A DNA stretch of 64,000 nucleotides from Geosiphon pyriformis. Its lineage: Eukaryota > Glomeromycota > Glomeromycetes > Archaeosporales > Geosiphonaceae. Where the stretch lies: NCBI GenBank assembly GCA_016748015.1, contig JAAOMT010000175.1:105395-169394 (forward strand). Direction: 5' to 3'. The position numbers and the translations under genes are program-made. The notes beneath the pieces are model-generated. The model searched no databases, was not told the DNA's origin, and worked only from the letters and a program-made list of their open reading frames with translations. Shown in pieces: positions 22,800 to 32,995 of this stretch (within the stretch, counting starts at the first letter, position 1; every line of letters starts with the position of its first letter).

Positions 22800-24450
22800 T
22801 TGGACTTAACCAACAACTATTATCCAGCAGAATCAGCCTTCAACTTTTATGTTAACAAAAAAATCACAGATTTTTTAGGAAGACCAGTTGACATTAAATT
22901 AGCAAGAAAAAATTTTTATACAGAATTAATCCAACACACCAGCTTACCACAAAATCATAGTTTCATACTAATTATCAGGGAAATCAATCAAAAAATTAAA
23001 AGATATACTCAACAACAATTCTCCATTACCTATGCAGATAAAAGTAAAGAAAAGTTACAAACACTAGTGACAATCCTAAAAAGAACACAATTACCAATGT
23101 AAAAAAAACAAAAAATTGAATTTCCACTATATCTATTATATTATTACACACTTGGAAGTACTATCAATATTGTATTAGCAGACATGTCCACATCAAACAC
23201 AACATTAACATTTGAATGACTTTCATTTCAAAGTAAACAAAAAAAAGCAGAATTATTAAGAACGTACAATAATTATTTTAAAGGATTTAAATCACAATCA
23301 CTGACTCTATCAGGATTCCAATCACCACCACTTTAACCAGATTTTGGAATCACAAGTCCTTGGGAAGTAACAAAATTGAAAGAGAAAAAAAATAAGAATT
23401 AAGAATTTAATTACCAAAATCTGATTCCAAAAAATTCAGAAATTCAAATGCCAATCATCCCAACTCAGCAAAATTAGAATAATCCAAACACCACTCCTAT
23501 TGTTCCCTAAAACCTACTACCAATAATTGTGATCAATCCACTACCAGTCTTACCAATTGCTAAACAACAACAACAACTACCATCACCTTAGCAACAACCA
23601 CAACAGCCACTGCAACAACCACAATAACCACAACCACTGCCATTTATAGCTTCAATAACATATACTCCAATCGTGAAAATCAAAAAATTTACTGGTGAAG
23701 AAGATAATGCCCAAGTATGGCTCAACAATATGGAAAAAGTCATTGCAACCAATAGATAAAACAATGACAGAGGCCTTTAAGCAATTCTCTATTTTCTTCA
23801 AAACACTGCTAATTCATGGTATTAGAGTTTAGCTGCCAAACCACAAACTTTTCAAGAATTCAAATTGGAATTTGTGAGATATTTCAGTAACAATAATAGT
23901 ATCAACCAATTGGCAAATACCTTTACCACCATTAAGCAAGGAAAAACTAAAGCAGTTACTACTTACCTAAGACACTTCTATAAAAACTTACACCAAATAC
24001 AAGCAATTGACACAAATTACTTTACAGCACCACAGATTCTAAACCAGTTTATCCATAGACTATGCAGTAGTATTCTCTAATGCATATGTTCATTATATTC
24101 AGCTAACTTTCAAGCTGCTATCACTCATGCCAGAGACTTTGAATCAGCTGAACTTAAAGCTAACCATGTCCAAACCATTAACCTAGTAATAAACAGATTA
24201 TCTGAATTAAGTTCTAAGTTGAAACAATTCAGTGATTTCATCAACCAAAAATTAGAGAGATACTTAACTAACAATTAGGCAATTTATCAATCTTCACAGT
24301 GATGTAATAATCAAGGAAATGCAAACTGTTTCCAAAATCAGTCATGTTTGTTATCATTAATCAATCAGCAATGACAGCAAAAAATGCATGTTTTTTACTA
24401 TTGTAATAAACCAAGACATTTGAGGATTAACTGCAGGTTAAGAATAGATA
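22800..24450 (+). pseudogene. gag of Gypsy-2
   Basis: An open N-terminal segment (22800-23102, starting MDLTNNYYPAESAF) leads into a Gln/Pro-rich linker (about 23560-23650) and a capsid core of the retrotransposon-gag type (FTGEEDNAQVWLNNM near 23690; VRYFSNNNSINQLANTF, TYLRHFYKNL, 23865-24080). A CCHC knuckle at about 24393-24433 follows, in which the first Cys is replaced (FYYCNKPRHLRINC). Stops are mainly at Gln codons. It is in the same frame as the downstream protease, so no frameshift signal is needed. It would assemble particles and package RNA. Confidence 0.88.
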
Positions 24451-24899
24451 ACCAATAATTGGGAAATCAATATCAAAACTCCAATCATCAGTTTCAAACT
24501 CCAAGATATCAACCCAACCCAGAACTATATCAACCAAATTACCTACTAGTGACACAACCACCAATCTATTAACCACTCATTTATTAGACTCTAGTACCAG
24601 TTATTTATTAACTGCAACCACAAATAATATATTAACCTCAACAAATTTCAACACTGCCACCAATCTTAGCTTAAATAACATCAAAAAATTCCAGATTTAG
24701 GATCACTTAAAACTGGAAATCAGCAATGGTTGTCTACTAGCCAATTCTCAACTCATCAAACCAGTTATCAGAATCACATCAGCAGAGTTTAAGAACTGAG
24801 TACACCCAAAACCTGAGTTCTTAAAACTATTTAAGTCTTCTGATTACTCCAGAAAATGCCACATCCAACAACTTAGAAGTCAAACAAAAGCAGCCACTT

Positions 24900-25360
24900 A
24901 CCAACAATATATTGCCAACAACTATTATTGAGGACAAATCACTTACTGTCATTTTTCTTTTTGAACTCGAGAAACCAGTTGAAACACTGCTATTTAGTGG
25001 AGCCACCCTAGAATCAAAACTCATCATTGCAATATATACAGAAGCTAAAGTTGATAGGCAGTACATTAAACTGATTCTGGACAGTGAATCAGCTGACAGC
25101 ATCATCACTTAACAACTTATGGATCAATTAGGTCACTAAGTTAATCACACCACTAGTGCACAAATAATCACAGTTGATAGGGCAACAAAAACTCCAATTG
25201 GTAAAATAGATGACTTTCCATTTGAAGTCAACAGCATTATAATATCAATCAAGGTATTGGTAATAAAAGCAACTCAGTACCAAGCTCTCGTTAGGAATGA
25301 CTGGCTGTTCAAAACCAATGCTGTGCTCGACTGGAACATCTAAAAACTGCAGCTTAGCCA
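24900..25360 (+). pseudogene. Aspartic protease of Gypsy-2
   Basis: The active-site strand reads LILDSESADSIIT (about 25068-25112). The catalytic Asp is present but the Gly of D-S-G has become Glu (GGA to GAA). The flap and C-terminal region (KATQYQALVRNDWLFKTNAV, about 25265-25325) follows after a stop. A retropepsin would cut the polyprotein; this one is probably inactive. Confidence 0.82.
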
Positions 25361-25649
25361 AAACAGTCACCATATATGTGTGCCAGTCACTTATGGTTAT
25401 TTCAAGACCACTACCAATAACAAGCCACTCATCGAATTGGAAGAAGAAGAAAGAAAACCTACCTGGAAAACCTACTAAGTTTCCTGGACCAACATTAAAC
25501 ACAATGAATTACCACCAGTACTTTCCTGAAATGACAAAGGGAAAGGAAAAAAAGAAGACACACCAAAAGAAGACACCACCACAGAAGAAATAACTAGTAA
25601 CTGAAAAAAATTCTACTCACATGAGCCACTGAAACAACTACCATATATC

Positions 25650-26420
25650 CCACTCAAATGCCAAAATTGTGACAAGAAACTTTCTTCTATGGGAGCTTGG
25701 ATTGCACTTGACAAAAATTACTAGATGCAAACCCACTATTACTATAAGCCATATTACAGAAGACAGTATGACTATCCAAAATAACAAGACAAGTAATACA
25801 ATAAACCATGTTTTGCTTGTAGAGAACAGTTACTTGACAAAGAAATGTGGAATGACATTTCTGGTTGAGGAAAAACATGTGACACTTTGTGCCAGTACAC
25901 AATTCTTATCAGTAACTAGATAAGTCATAAAACTTTTATTACTGTAGCTTAGCACCAAGCAATCTTTTGTTTGAATGGTTACCCATATGACAAGGACAAA
26001 ATCTGGCAAATGGCAAATGTCAAAGTCAAAAGAGCTATGCCCAGCAAAATCTTGAAAATTAAAAATAATCTTTCAGAACCAGTCAACATTATTCTCATCC
26101 CAAATCCAGATGTTTTTCTTGACATAGAAACAGGCCCAGAAGAGTTTCATAAGCACTATCAGAATTTAGCACTCACAAAAAAAGAACAGAAACAGTATTT
26201 AGAACAACTAAACACCCAACTATGTAACCATTATTTGATTCAATGTGACTTCTAATATTGTAATAAGTGTGATCTTATCTACAATTTACCACTATGCATA
26301 ATTTACACAATTTCAGAAAAAGATGAACCAATCAGCAGCTGCATATTGAAATTGGAATTACTATTCAATCTTGATTCAAACTCTAACAACAATAACAATG
26401 ATAACAATAATTCCAGCTCT
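25650..26420 (+). pseudogene. Cys-rich module between protease and dUTPase, Gypsy-2
   Basis: In the gag-pol frame: CQNCDKKLSSMGAWIALDKNY (first CxxC, 25659-25670), MQTHYYCKPYY (about 25726-25758), CFACREQLLDKEMWND (second CxxC, about 25808), CDTLCQYTILIS (about 25880-25915), an open segment 25971-26255 with IPNPDVFLDIE and FHKHYQNLAL, then CNHY and YCNKCDLIYNLP (about 26226-26290) and an acidic/Asn-rich linker. The Cys pairs suggest zinc ribbons. Gypsy-1 has the same module. Not recognised beyond that. Confidence 0.65.
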
Positions 26421-26549
26421 GTTTAAATTGGCAATAGCAATAACAATGATTCAAATTCAGATTCAAATTTTGAACAATATATTGCACTTTTTGATCTTAC
26501 CAAAGAGCAAAAACTAAGATGGTTTAGTAATAATGATAAAGGTATTATG

Positions 26550-27000
26550 CCAAAACGCATATATGATACTAATGTAGGGTTTGACTTGAGATATCTAAGA
26601 AAAGATACCATCAAATTGAAATCACATTCACACACCTGCATTGATCTCAAAATAGCTCTGAAAATTTCAGCAACAACAATGATTTAATTAGCATTCAGAA
26701 GTAGTTTAGTGAAAAAAAGAATCAACATCAGAGAAGAAATAATTGATACAGGATATGTAGGAAATATTATTGCAATGCTACAAAATGACTCAGAAAAGAC
26801 CTATATTATAGAGCCAAATAAAAAGATAGCACAGGCAATATTTCTGCCTCTGGTGAAAATAGCTCAGTTAGTGTCAATGAAAAACAGAAAAAAATTAGGA
26901 ATTACAGCTAGAGAAATACAGAGATTCAAATTCATGGGTAGAATAGATATACTAGTCAATATAACAGAGAAAAAGATTGTTGACAAGAGAGAAATTATAT
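26550..27000 (+). pseudogene. dUTPase domain in pol of Gypsy-2
   Basis: Motif I VGFDLRY (26574-26594), motif II FRSSLVKKRIN (about 26694-26730), motif III IIDTGYVGNI (about 26742-26772), motif IV IEPNKKIAQAI (about 26811-26843), motif V decayed (QRFKFMGRIDI, about 26919-26951). The length of about 130 residues fits a single trimeric-type dUTPase subunit. There is one stop in the domain (TAA at a Gln codon near 26686). The enzyme lowers dUTP during reverse transcription. Its position between protease and RT differs from classical Ty3/gypsy pol, which lacks it. Confidence 0.87.
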
Positions 27001-27038
27001 TCACCCATCAATTAATTTCCATTCTGCCATATGACTAG

Positions 27039-27568
27039 TACATGTTAACTATAGAAAAAAAAGTGAAAGATCAGACACAAATTTTTGAAGCAGAACTAAC
27101 TATTTGTGAGTCAGAAGATATTGGATTAATTAATCTACACATACCAACCAAGAACTACAGTCACATCAAAATTTCTATCTATAACAACATGGAAGACATT
27201 ATTGAAATACCAAAAGGAACTATCATTGGATATTTAATCACCAAAATTGAGAACCAACCACCAAACACCATTTTAGACTTTTCACAACTGTGTGAATATA
27301 TCAACATAACATCACAAACTATCTATAAACAGAATGAGTGTTATTTGCTCCAATCAGAACAATTGGAACAAATAAACATAAGAAACTTAGACTCATTTCA
27401 ACATATGCAACTCAAAATATTACTCAACAACTTCACCAACATTTTTGCAAGTGAAAATAAGTTTGGCAGAACTGACATAATCCAACACCAAATTAAGACT
27501 GAAAATGCAATGCCAATCAAACAAAGAGCATACCAAATACCACCAGCCAGTCATGAGATCATTTGTCA
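27039..27568 (+). pseudogene. Linker between dUTPase and RT, Gypsy-2 (longest open stretch of pol)
   Basis: Open frame 27042-27581. It contains a beta-rich segment (INLHIPTKNYSHIKISIYNN, about 27132-27191; IEIPKGTIIGYLI near 27200) followed by the usual gypsy pre-RT stretch with FASENKFGRTDIIQHQIKT (about 27447-27503) and PIKQRAYQIPP. The beta segment recalls the small domain before RT in some gypsy elements; exact identity is not known. Gypsy-1 has a matching copy at about 8040-8580. Confidence 0.7.
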
Positions 27569-28730
27569 AGAAATCAATTAGATGCTTGACAACAGGCTAA
27601 TTCAGTCATCAATGAGCTCATGATTATCACCAGTAGTACTAGCCCAGAAAAAAAATGGAAAAATTTGCTTTTGTATAGATTACAGAAAACTTAATAATGT
27701 AACTTATGAAGACAGTTATCCAACTCCATGGATTCAAGAATTATTTGATGCTTTCAGAGAAAAGAAATGGTTCTCAATATTAAATCTAGATAGTGATTAC
27801 TGACAAATAGCCATAAATCCAGAAGATAAAAAAAAGATGGCATTTACTACAAGAGAAAAGAATTTTGAATTTGAAGTAATGCCATTTGGCTTAAGTAATA
27901 CACTGGCCACATTCCAATGGCTAATGAAAATTGTCTATATCAGACTACTATGGAAATTAGTAGTCATATATTTAGATAATACCAATGTGTTTTCAAAAAC
28001 ATTCAATAATTACCTCCATTATTTTCAGCAAGTATTCAAAAGACTGAAAAGAGCAGGATTAAAACTAAATGCAGCCAAGTATTTCTTTGGCAAAACAGAA
28101 CTCAAGTTTTTAGGACATGTTATAAGCAAAAAAGGCATTAAAACAGATCCAAATAAAATTGAAGTAGTAAAGTTCTTTTCAATATTCACCAACTTAACCA
28201 AGCTATGAGTATTCTTAGGATTTGCAAGATACTATCATTACTTTATCAAGAACTTTTCCAAACTGGCTCAACTATTGCATCATCTACAAACCAAAAATTT
28301 TAAATATAAATAGACAGAAATACAACAAGAAGCTTTTAACACACTAAGAAAAAAGCTTATTCAAGTTCCATTACTGATTTATTCAGATTATAGCAAACCA
28401 TTTATTATTATCACAAATGCATTAGGTCAAGCATTAGGAGTAGTACTATTACAAAAAGAACTGAATAGAAGAAAACATCTAATAACATATATTAGCTGAA
28501 GCCAAAAAGAACTATAAAATACCAGCACTTAAACACTTAGCAATTTATTGGGCTGTTATAAAATGGAAAGAGTACTTAAGCCAAAAATTTGAGATACACA
28601 CTAATCATAAAAGATTGACTTCAATTCAGAAGCAAAAATTTGGAGACAATTGACACATAAGATAGAAAATAGCACTTTTATTATATACTTTTACAGTACA
28701 TTATAAAAAAAGAAAAGAAAACAGAAATGC
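27569..28730 (+). pseudogene. Reverse transcriptase and RNase H of Gypsy-2
   Basis: RT blocks: KNGKICFCIDYRKLNN (27650-27697), WFSILNLDSDY (about 27768-27800), AFTTREKNFEFEVMPFGLSN (27840-27899), VVIYLDNTNVFSKT (27960-28001), GLKLNAAKYFFGKTELKFLGH. Catalytic Asp residues are lost at LNL (27783-27785, canonical LDL) and YLDN (27978-27980, canonical YLDD). RNase H: SKPFIIITNALGQALGVVL (about 28392-28448), with T-D-A-S changed to T-N-A-L, then a frame change near 28490 and KNYKIPALKHLAIYWAV. It would make cDNA from element RNA; inactive here. Confidence 0.9.
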
Positions 28731-28999
28731 TGATGGTTTGTTGTGAATGAAACAAATCTGAACATTTCAACCCAAAAATATAACAAAATCTAAACAGTTG
28801 AAAACAAAAATATATAACAAAAAATGAACACACAAAAATATCAACAACTTTAGCATTATATAAATACTCAACAGTTCAAGAAGAAATTATTTCCAAAAGA
28901 ATAAAGTCATATCAAACAATAATCCAAATATTTTATTACTTACTAAGATATATTTTATTGGAAAAACAGAAAGAATTCAGATCAACCAACCAGAGTAAT

Positions 29000-29870
29000 C
29001 ACAGAACTAAAAAAAAAACAATATTATTCAACATGTACTCAGATCCAACAGCAGAACATTTTCATAAAGAAGCAACCATGAAAAGAACCAAAAAAAGATA
29101 CTATTGGCCATTAATATATCCAGATATTATCTAATATGTTCAAAATTGTGATGCTTGTCAGAAAAGAGGAGGAACAAGGCCAAGTAAACCATTAAAACCA
29201 ATCAAAGTGGGACAACTATTTGATTACATTGGAATTGACTTAGTCAAACTATTGACAATAATCAGCACAGAAAACAGATATATTGCAGTAGCCATGAATT
29301 ACCTTACAAAATAGCCAGAAGCAAAAGCCATTCAAAGAGCAGATTCAGAATTTGTTGCTGAATTTGTTTATCAAGATCTAATTTTTCAATACAGATATTC
29401 AAAAAAACTATTATCAAATCAAGAAACTTACTTTGTAAACAAAACACTAGCAGAACTAAATCAAAGATTTGAAATTAAAAGACCATTATCATCACCATAC
29501 TATTCACAAACAAATGGGTTAGTTGAAAGATTTAACAAAACATTGTGTAAAGCAATTGCCAAAATCAGCCAAGAAAACCAGAATAAATGGGATTTGTTCA
29601 TACCATTAGTATTATTTGCTTATTGGACAATAAAGCAAGATACTACACAAGCAACACTATTTGAATTAGTATATGGTAGAACAGCAATATTACCAGTTGA
29701 GATAAAAGTCAACACATATCCAACTGAACCAATAACAGAAAACAATTTCCAAGAAACATTGTTAAGATGAACATATAACTTAATGAAAACACTAGAAAAC
29801 AAACAACAAAGAGCAGCTGATAATATTCAAAAGTCACCCAATATCCAGAGTTGACAATAGAAACATGAAA
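29000..29870 (+). pseudogene. Integrase of Gypsy-2
   Basis: HHCC finger: HFHKEATMKRTKKRYYW (His pair, about 29059-29109) and CDACQKRGG (29150-29176). Core: IGIDLV keeps the first catalytic Asp (about 29233); SNQETYF replaces the S-D-Q-G-x-x-F block, losing the second (about 29415); YYSQTNGLVERFNK keeps the Glu (about 29500-29542). An open segment 29543-29770 holds the C-terminal part up to the YPTEPI region. No chromodomain is seen. Confidence 0.88.
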
Positions 29871-29899
29871 TTGGTGGACACAACAATTTCCAAGAAACT

Positions 29900-30255
29900 T
29901 TTGCTATTTCCACTTGAAACAATATTTGAATATTCAGAACTTATATACAGATAAAACAAAAAAATTATTTGATACAACAATATTATAACAATAGAAGAAA
30001 TTTGTAGAAAAAAACAATCTAACAACACAAGCAAGAGCCATCTATTGATTACATACTGGATTTTAAGACCAATCTGAAATTTTACTTAATTTAGCAATAG
30101 ACACCATTACTGTTAACCAAATGGAAAAAATAACCAATGTCCAATTTGAAGAATTACAGAACAAGATAACTCAAGTAATTTTCAAAAAAGAAGTTCAAGA
30201 AATACTCAAAGACAGAGAACTAAAATTAGGAGATCTTAACGAAGCTCAATATTAA
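29900..30255 (+). pseudogene. Helical tail domain after integrase, Gypsy-2
   Basis: Readable as NIQNLYTDKTKKLFDTTI, KKFVEKNN, NLAIDTITVNQMEKI, FKKEVQEILKDRELKLGDL and the end LNEAQY with TAA at 30253-30255. It stops directly against the polypurine tract. The counterparts in Gypsy-1 and Gypsy-0 show it is a conserved part of this lineage. Function unknown; charged and heptad-like, so possibly coiled-coil. Confidence 0.6.
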
Positions 30256-30269
30256 AAAAAAGGGAATAA

Positions 30270-31124
30270 TATTATTTATAGAATATAAGAAGTATATTAG
30301 CATATAAATTAGCCAATCAGAAGTAGCCATAATAAATGTGGAATTCCAGGATTCCTTTTAGAGAAATTACAGGATTTCAGGAATTTCAGAATTCTTGTAT
30401 AAAGAATTGCAGGATTCCAAAATTCCAGGATTCCTCTTAAAGAAATTGCAGGATTTCAGGAATTTCAGAATTTCTGGTGTGAAGAATTGAGGAATTGAAA
30501 AATCTCAATTATGTATATATAGTGGTAGCATTAGAAAAAAAAAGACAGACCTCTTAGTTTAAATTTGATTTAAGCAATCTTTCTATTTACAAATATCAAT
30601 AAATAACTATTCACTATCTTAATTTATTCTCCACTATCAATACTTTATGTTAATAGTAACCAATACTTAACCACACTGGAACAATAGCTCTTAATCATGA
30701 CTATTGACAAGATACTAATATTTATTGCCTTGGCTTATTTTTTTATTTTTTTTATTTTCTTTTGTTATTTTTTTTTGTTTTACTAAATTGATTAAAAATT
30801 AAAAAGTGCTAAGTTACAGATGTTATAAGAACTGGTAAAAAACCCATGAAACAAGAATAGAACACTCATAATTAAGAATAGCTTATCAGAAAGATTACCA
30901 GCCACCATGCTAAGAAAGAAATTTGACAGAATTGTGATTCCAGAAGGCTACTGAAACAACAATTGAATCTTTGTCCATTATACAAAAAACTCAACCAAAA
31001 TCTTCAGATTACGAAAACCTTCAGACACCAACAATGTACAGATATTACAACATCTTTAAATCAATTAAGCACCAAGTTATGAGTTTGTTATTTGTTTTGA
31101 AACTCTGAATAATTATCTGTAACA
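30270..31124 (+). repeat. 3' LTR of Gypsy-2 (855 bp), with preceding polypurine tract
   Basis: It starts TATTATTTATAG (TGTTAT with G to A) and ends CTGTAACA. The tract AAAAAAAAGGGA at about 30254-30265 precedes it. Two 79-bp units lie at 30342-30420 and 30421-30500. It is followed by the ATGT duplication and LINE-A sequence. Confidence 0.93.
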
Positions 31125-31590
31125 ATGTATATCAGAAAACTTCTCAGATTTCAAGACATCTAACACAGACACTTTGGAAACAGCAGCAGACTTGACTCCC
31201 AAAAAAACACTTTCACTTATAAATTCAAATGCCAGTATAAACCAGCAAGACACAAAGTCTCTTAAATCTAATTTTTTTCAATATCAAAACATTTTCCAGT
31301 TCATCATATTTTTTTTCTTGTCTAAAAGTCTGTTACCAAATACAATACCAAATCATTTTAAAGAAAGAACAAAATCATAAAACAAGAGTTGTCTCAAAAT
31401 GCCAGATATTAGAAACTTATCTGATTTATAAAAAACATTAGGCAAATTGTTTGCCAAAAATAACTCATTTTCCAAAAAAATTTTTACCACCCTAGCCAAA
31501 AAGTTATTTATTAGACTGATACATAACTTGACAAAAAACTATAAAAGATTTATAGAGGACTATTTAACATAACAACTTTAAAATACTATT
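31125..31590 (-). mobile_element. LINE-A, 5'-ward part (between RT and RNase H), minus strand
   Basis: The minus strand reads VKSAAVSKVSVLDVLKSEKF and then SDIH up to the Gypsy-2 join, matching the region just before the YTDGS motif in LINE-C and LINE-D. Further upstream on that strand, LINNFLARVVKIF (about 31480-31525) and ISGILRQLLFYDFVLSLK (about 31370-31425) match LINE-B blocks NNFLAGVVRIF and the segment after it. Frame changes are present. Similarity fades beyond about 31560. Confidence 0.75.
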
Positions 31591-31984
31591 AGTTAATTTA
31601 CACTTATTGCAAACAATAATTTAAAATCCAAAATAGAATTATAGCTTTTAAAAAACACTTATTTAATATATTGAAAACCAAATTAACAATTATTTTTTTA
31701 GAAATTAAAATATCACAAAAGTTAAACAAAATTTTCTTAAAAATTTAATTTACTACTCTAATATAAAATTTAAAGCTATTAATACAAATGCTTATACTAT
31801 TTATTTTAAAAAACTTAATTACAATATTATTAAGCTTTGTAAAAAAAAATTTTGTTAACTCACAATTTGTTTTTAAACAAAAATAAAAACCAAAAACAAA
31901 CAACAAAAAAAAAGCAAAAAAAATACTCAACCAGTTTATACAATTTTCAATACATTAAAAACAATTTTTTAATACTTGCAAACT
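31591..31984. other. AT-rich stretch, no gene seen
   Basis: Low-complexity A+T-rich sequence between LINE-A and a gypsy integrase remnant. It may contain unreadable LINE-A RT sequence. The minus-strand open stretch at 31745-31930 is Phe/Lys/Ile-rich and shows no motif. Confidence 0.4.
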
Positions 31985-32830
31985 CTTAAACTAGAAACAC
32001 ATTTTGTAAACAATTTAATACAAAAAATTTGTAAATAATTTAATATCAAAAGATTATATTTTTACTTTATTATTTACAAACAAATAGTCTTATAAAATGG
32101 TTTAACAAAATACTTTATAAATTATTAGCCAAAATTTTAATCAATTTTAAGTAAAAATAAGATTTTTTTATTTTATTAATATTATTAGTATATAAAACAC
32201 TAAAACAAAATACAATAAAATATATGCTATTTGATTTAATTCATGAAAAAACAATAATATTACCAATTAATTTTACAATAAAATTCTATTTAGTTCAATC
32301 AATTACAAAGAACTTTTAAAAAATATTACAAAAAAAAGCTTAAATTCTTTTTAACATACTGGAAAAAAAACAATAAATTACAGCCACTTATATAAAATAC
32401 TTTTAAGCTTTACAAAAAAAATAATATAATAATAATTTATTATCAACAAATTTAAAATAAAAACAAAGTTTTTTTACATAAAACTAAGACTAAAAAACAA
32501 TAAAGTAAAAAATTTTATTATAAATAAGATAAACTATTTTATATACATAAAATTTTAAAAATATATTATATAAATTAAAACTTGATAATAAAATTTTAAA
32601 GAAAATTACATATAATAACAGATTTAAGCACTATTATAAACCAATTCTAAAGTTTTAATTTTGCAAATTAATATACAATTTCTCTTAGTTAATTCTAAAA
32701 GTATTTTTTAATACTTAGAACCAATAGTTATTATTAAACAATTTCTAAACCTAAACATTTAAAATTTAAATTATTTTATTTCTATATTATAAAACCAATT
32801 TTCAAACCAAATTTTTTCAATAATTTTGAA
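31985..32830 (+). mobile_element. Gypsy-4, decayed integrase C-terminal remnant
   Basis: LETHFVNNLIQ (about 31990), IYKQIVL followed by NGLTKYF (about 32075-32115; the YSQTNGLVERFNK block) and LFDLIHEKTIILPINF (about 32230-32278; the block after the core) match Gypsy-1/2 integrase in order. No LTR was found. This is among the most A+T-rich and oldest gypsy pieces. Confidence 0.65.
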
Positions 32831-32883
32831 CTACTATCTGAAAATTACAGACAGTATTTTTATTTATTTATTTATTTATTTAA

Positions 32884-32995
32884 CGAGTGAGGTCCAAACG
32901 CAACCTAGTGTTTTACATCATATAAATGATCTAAACTAGGAGTGAATCATGTACTTTCTACACGTGACCAGCCACTCGGGCCAGTCAGAACTACA
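32884..32995 (-). other. 3' UTR of LINE-B, conserved end tract
   Basis: On the minus strand: a GGCTGGTCACGTGTAGAAAG-like start, CATGATTCACTCCTAGTTTA, then CTCACTCGTTAAATAAATAA. The same order is seen in LINE-A (about 20360-20470), LINE-C (about 42860-42970) and LINE-D (about 50260-50370), which suggests a cis signal for RT recognition. Confidence 0.7.

Larger units (their letters stand above)
21804..31124 (+). mobile_element. Gypsy-2, complete Ty3/gypsy LTR retrotransposon with dUTPase
   Basis: A 9.3-kb element with both LTRs, primer-binding site, gag, protease, Cys-rich module, dUTPase, RT, RNase H, integrase, tail domain and polypurine tract. It sits between two halves of LINE-A. Deleting it and one ATGT copy gives the continuous minus-strand frame FSDIHNSLIKI, which matches the RNase H N-terminal region of other LINEs. 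Coding from about 22800 to about 28490 stays in one frame apart from nonsense codons, so gag and pol probably formed one ORF. One frame change near 28490 and another near 29900 follow. Confidence 0.95.

Noticed and set aside
24827-25108. Minus-strand open frame over the Gypsy-2 protease
   Set aside because: The plus strand carries the retropepsin active-site strand in the gag-pol frame; the minus frame is a shadow.
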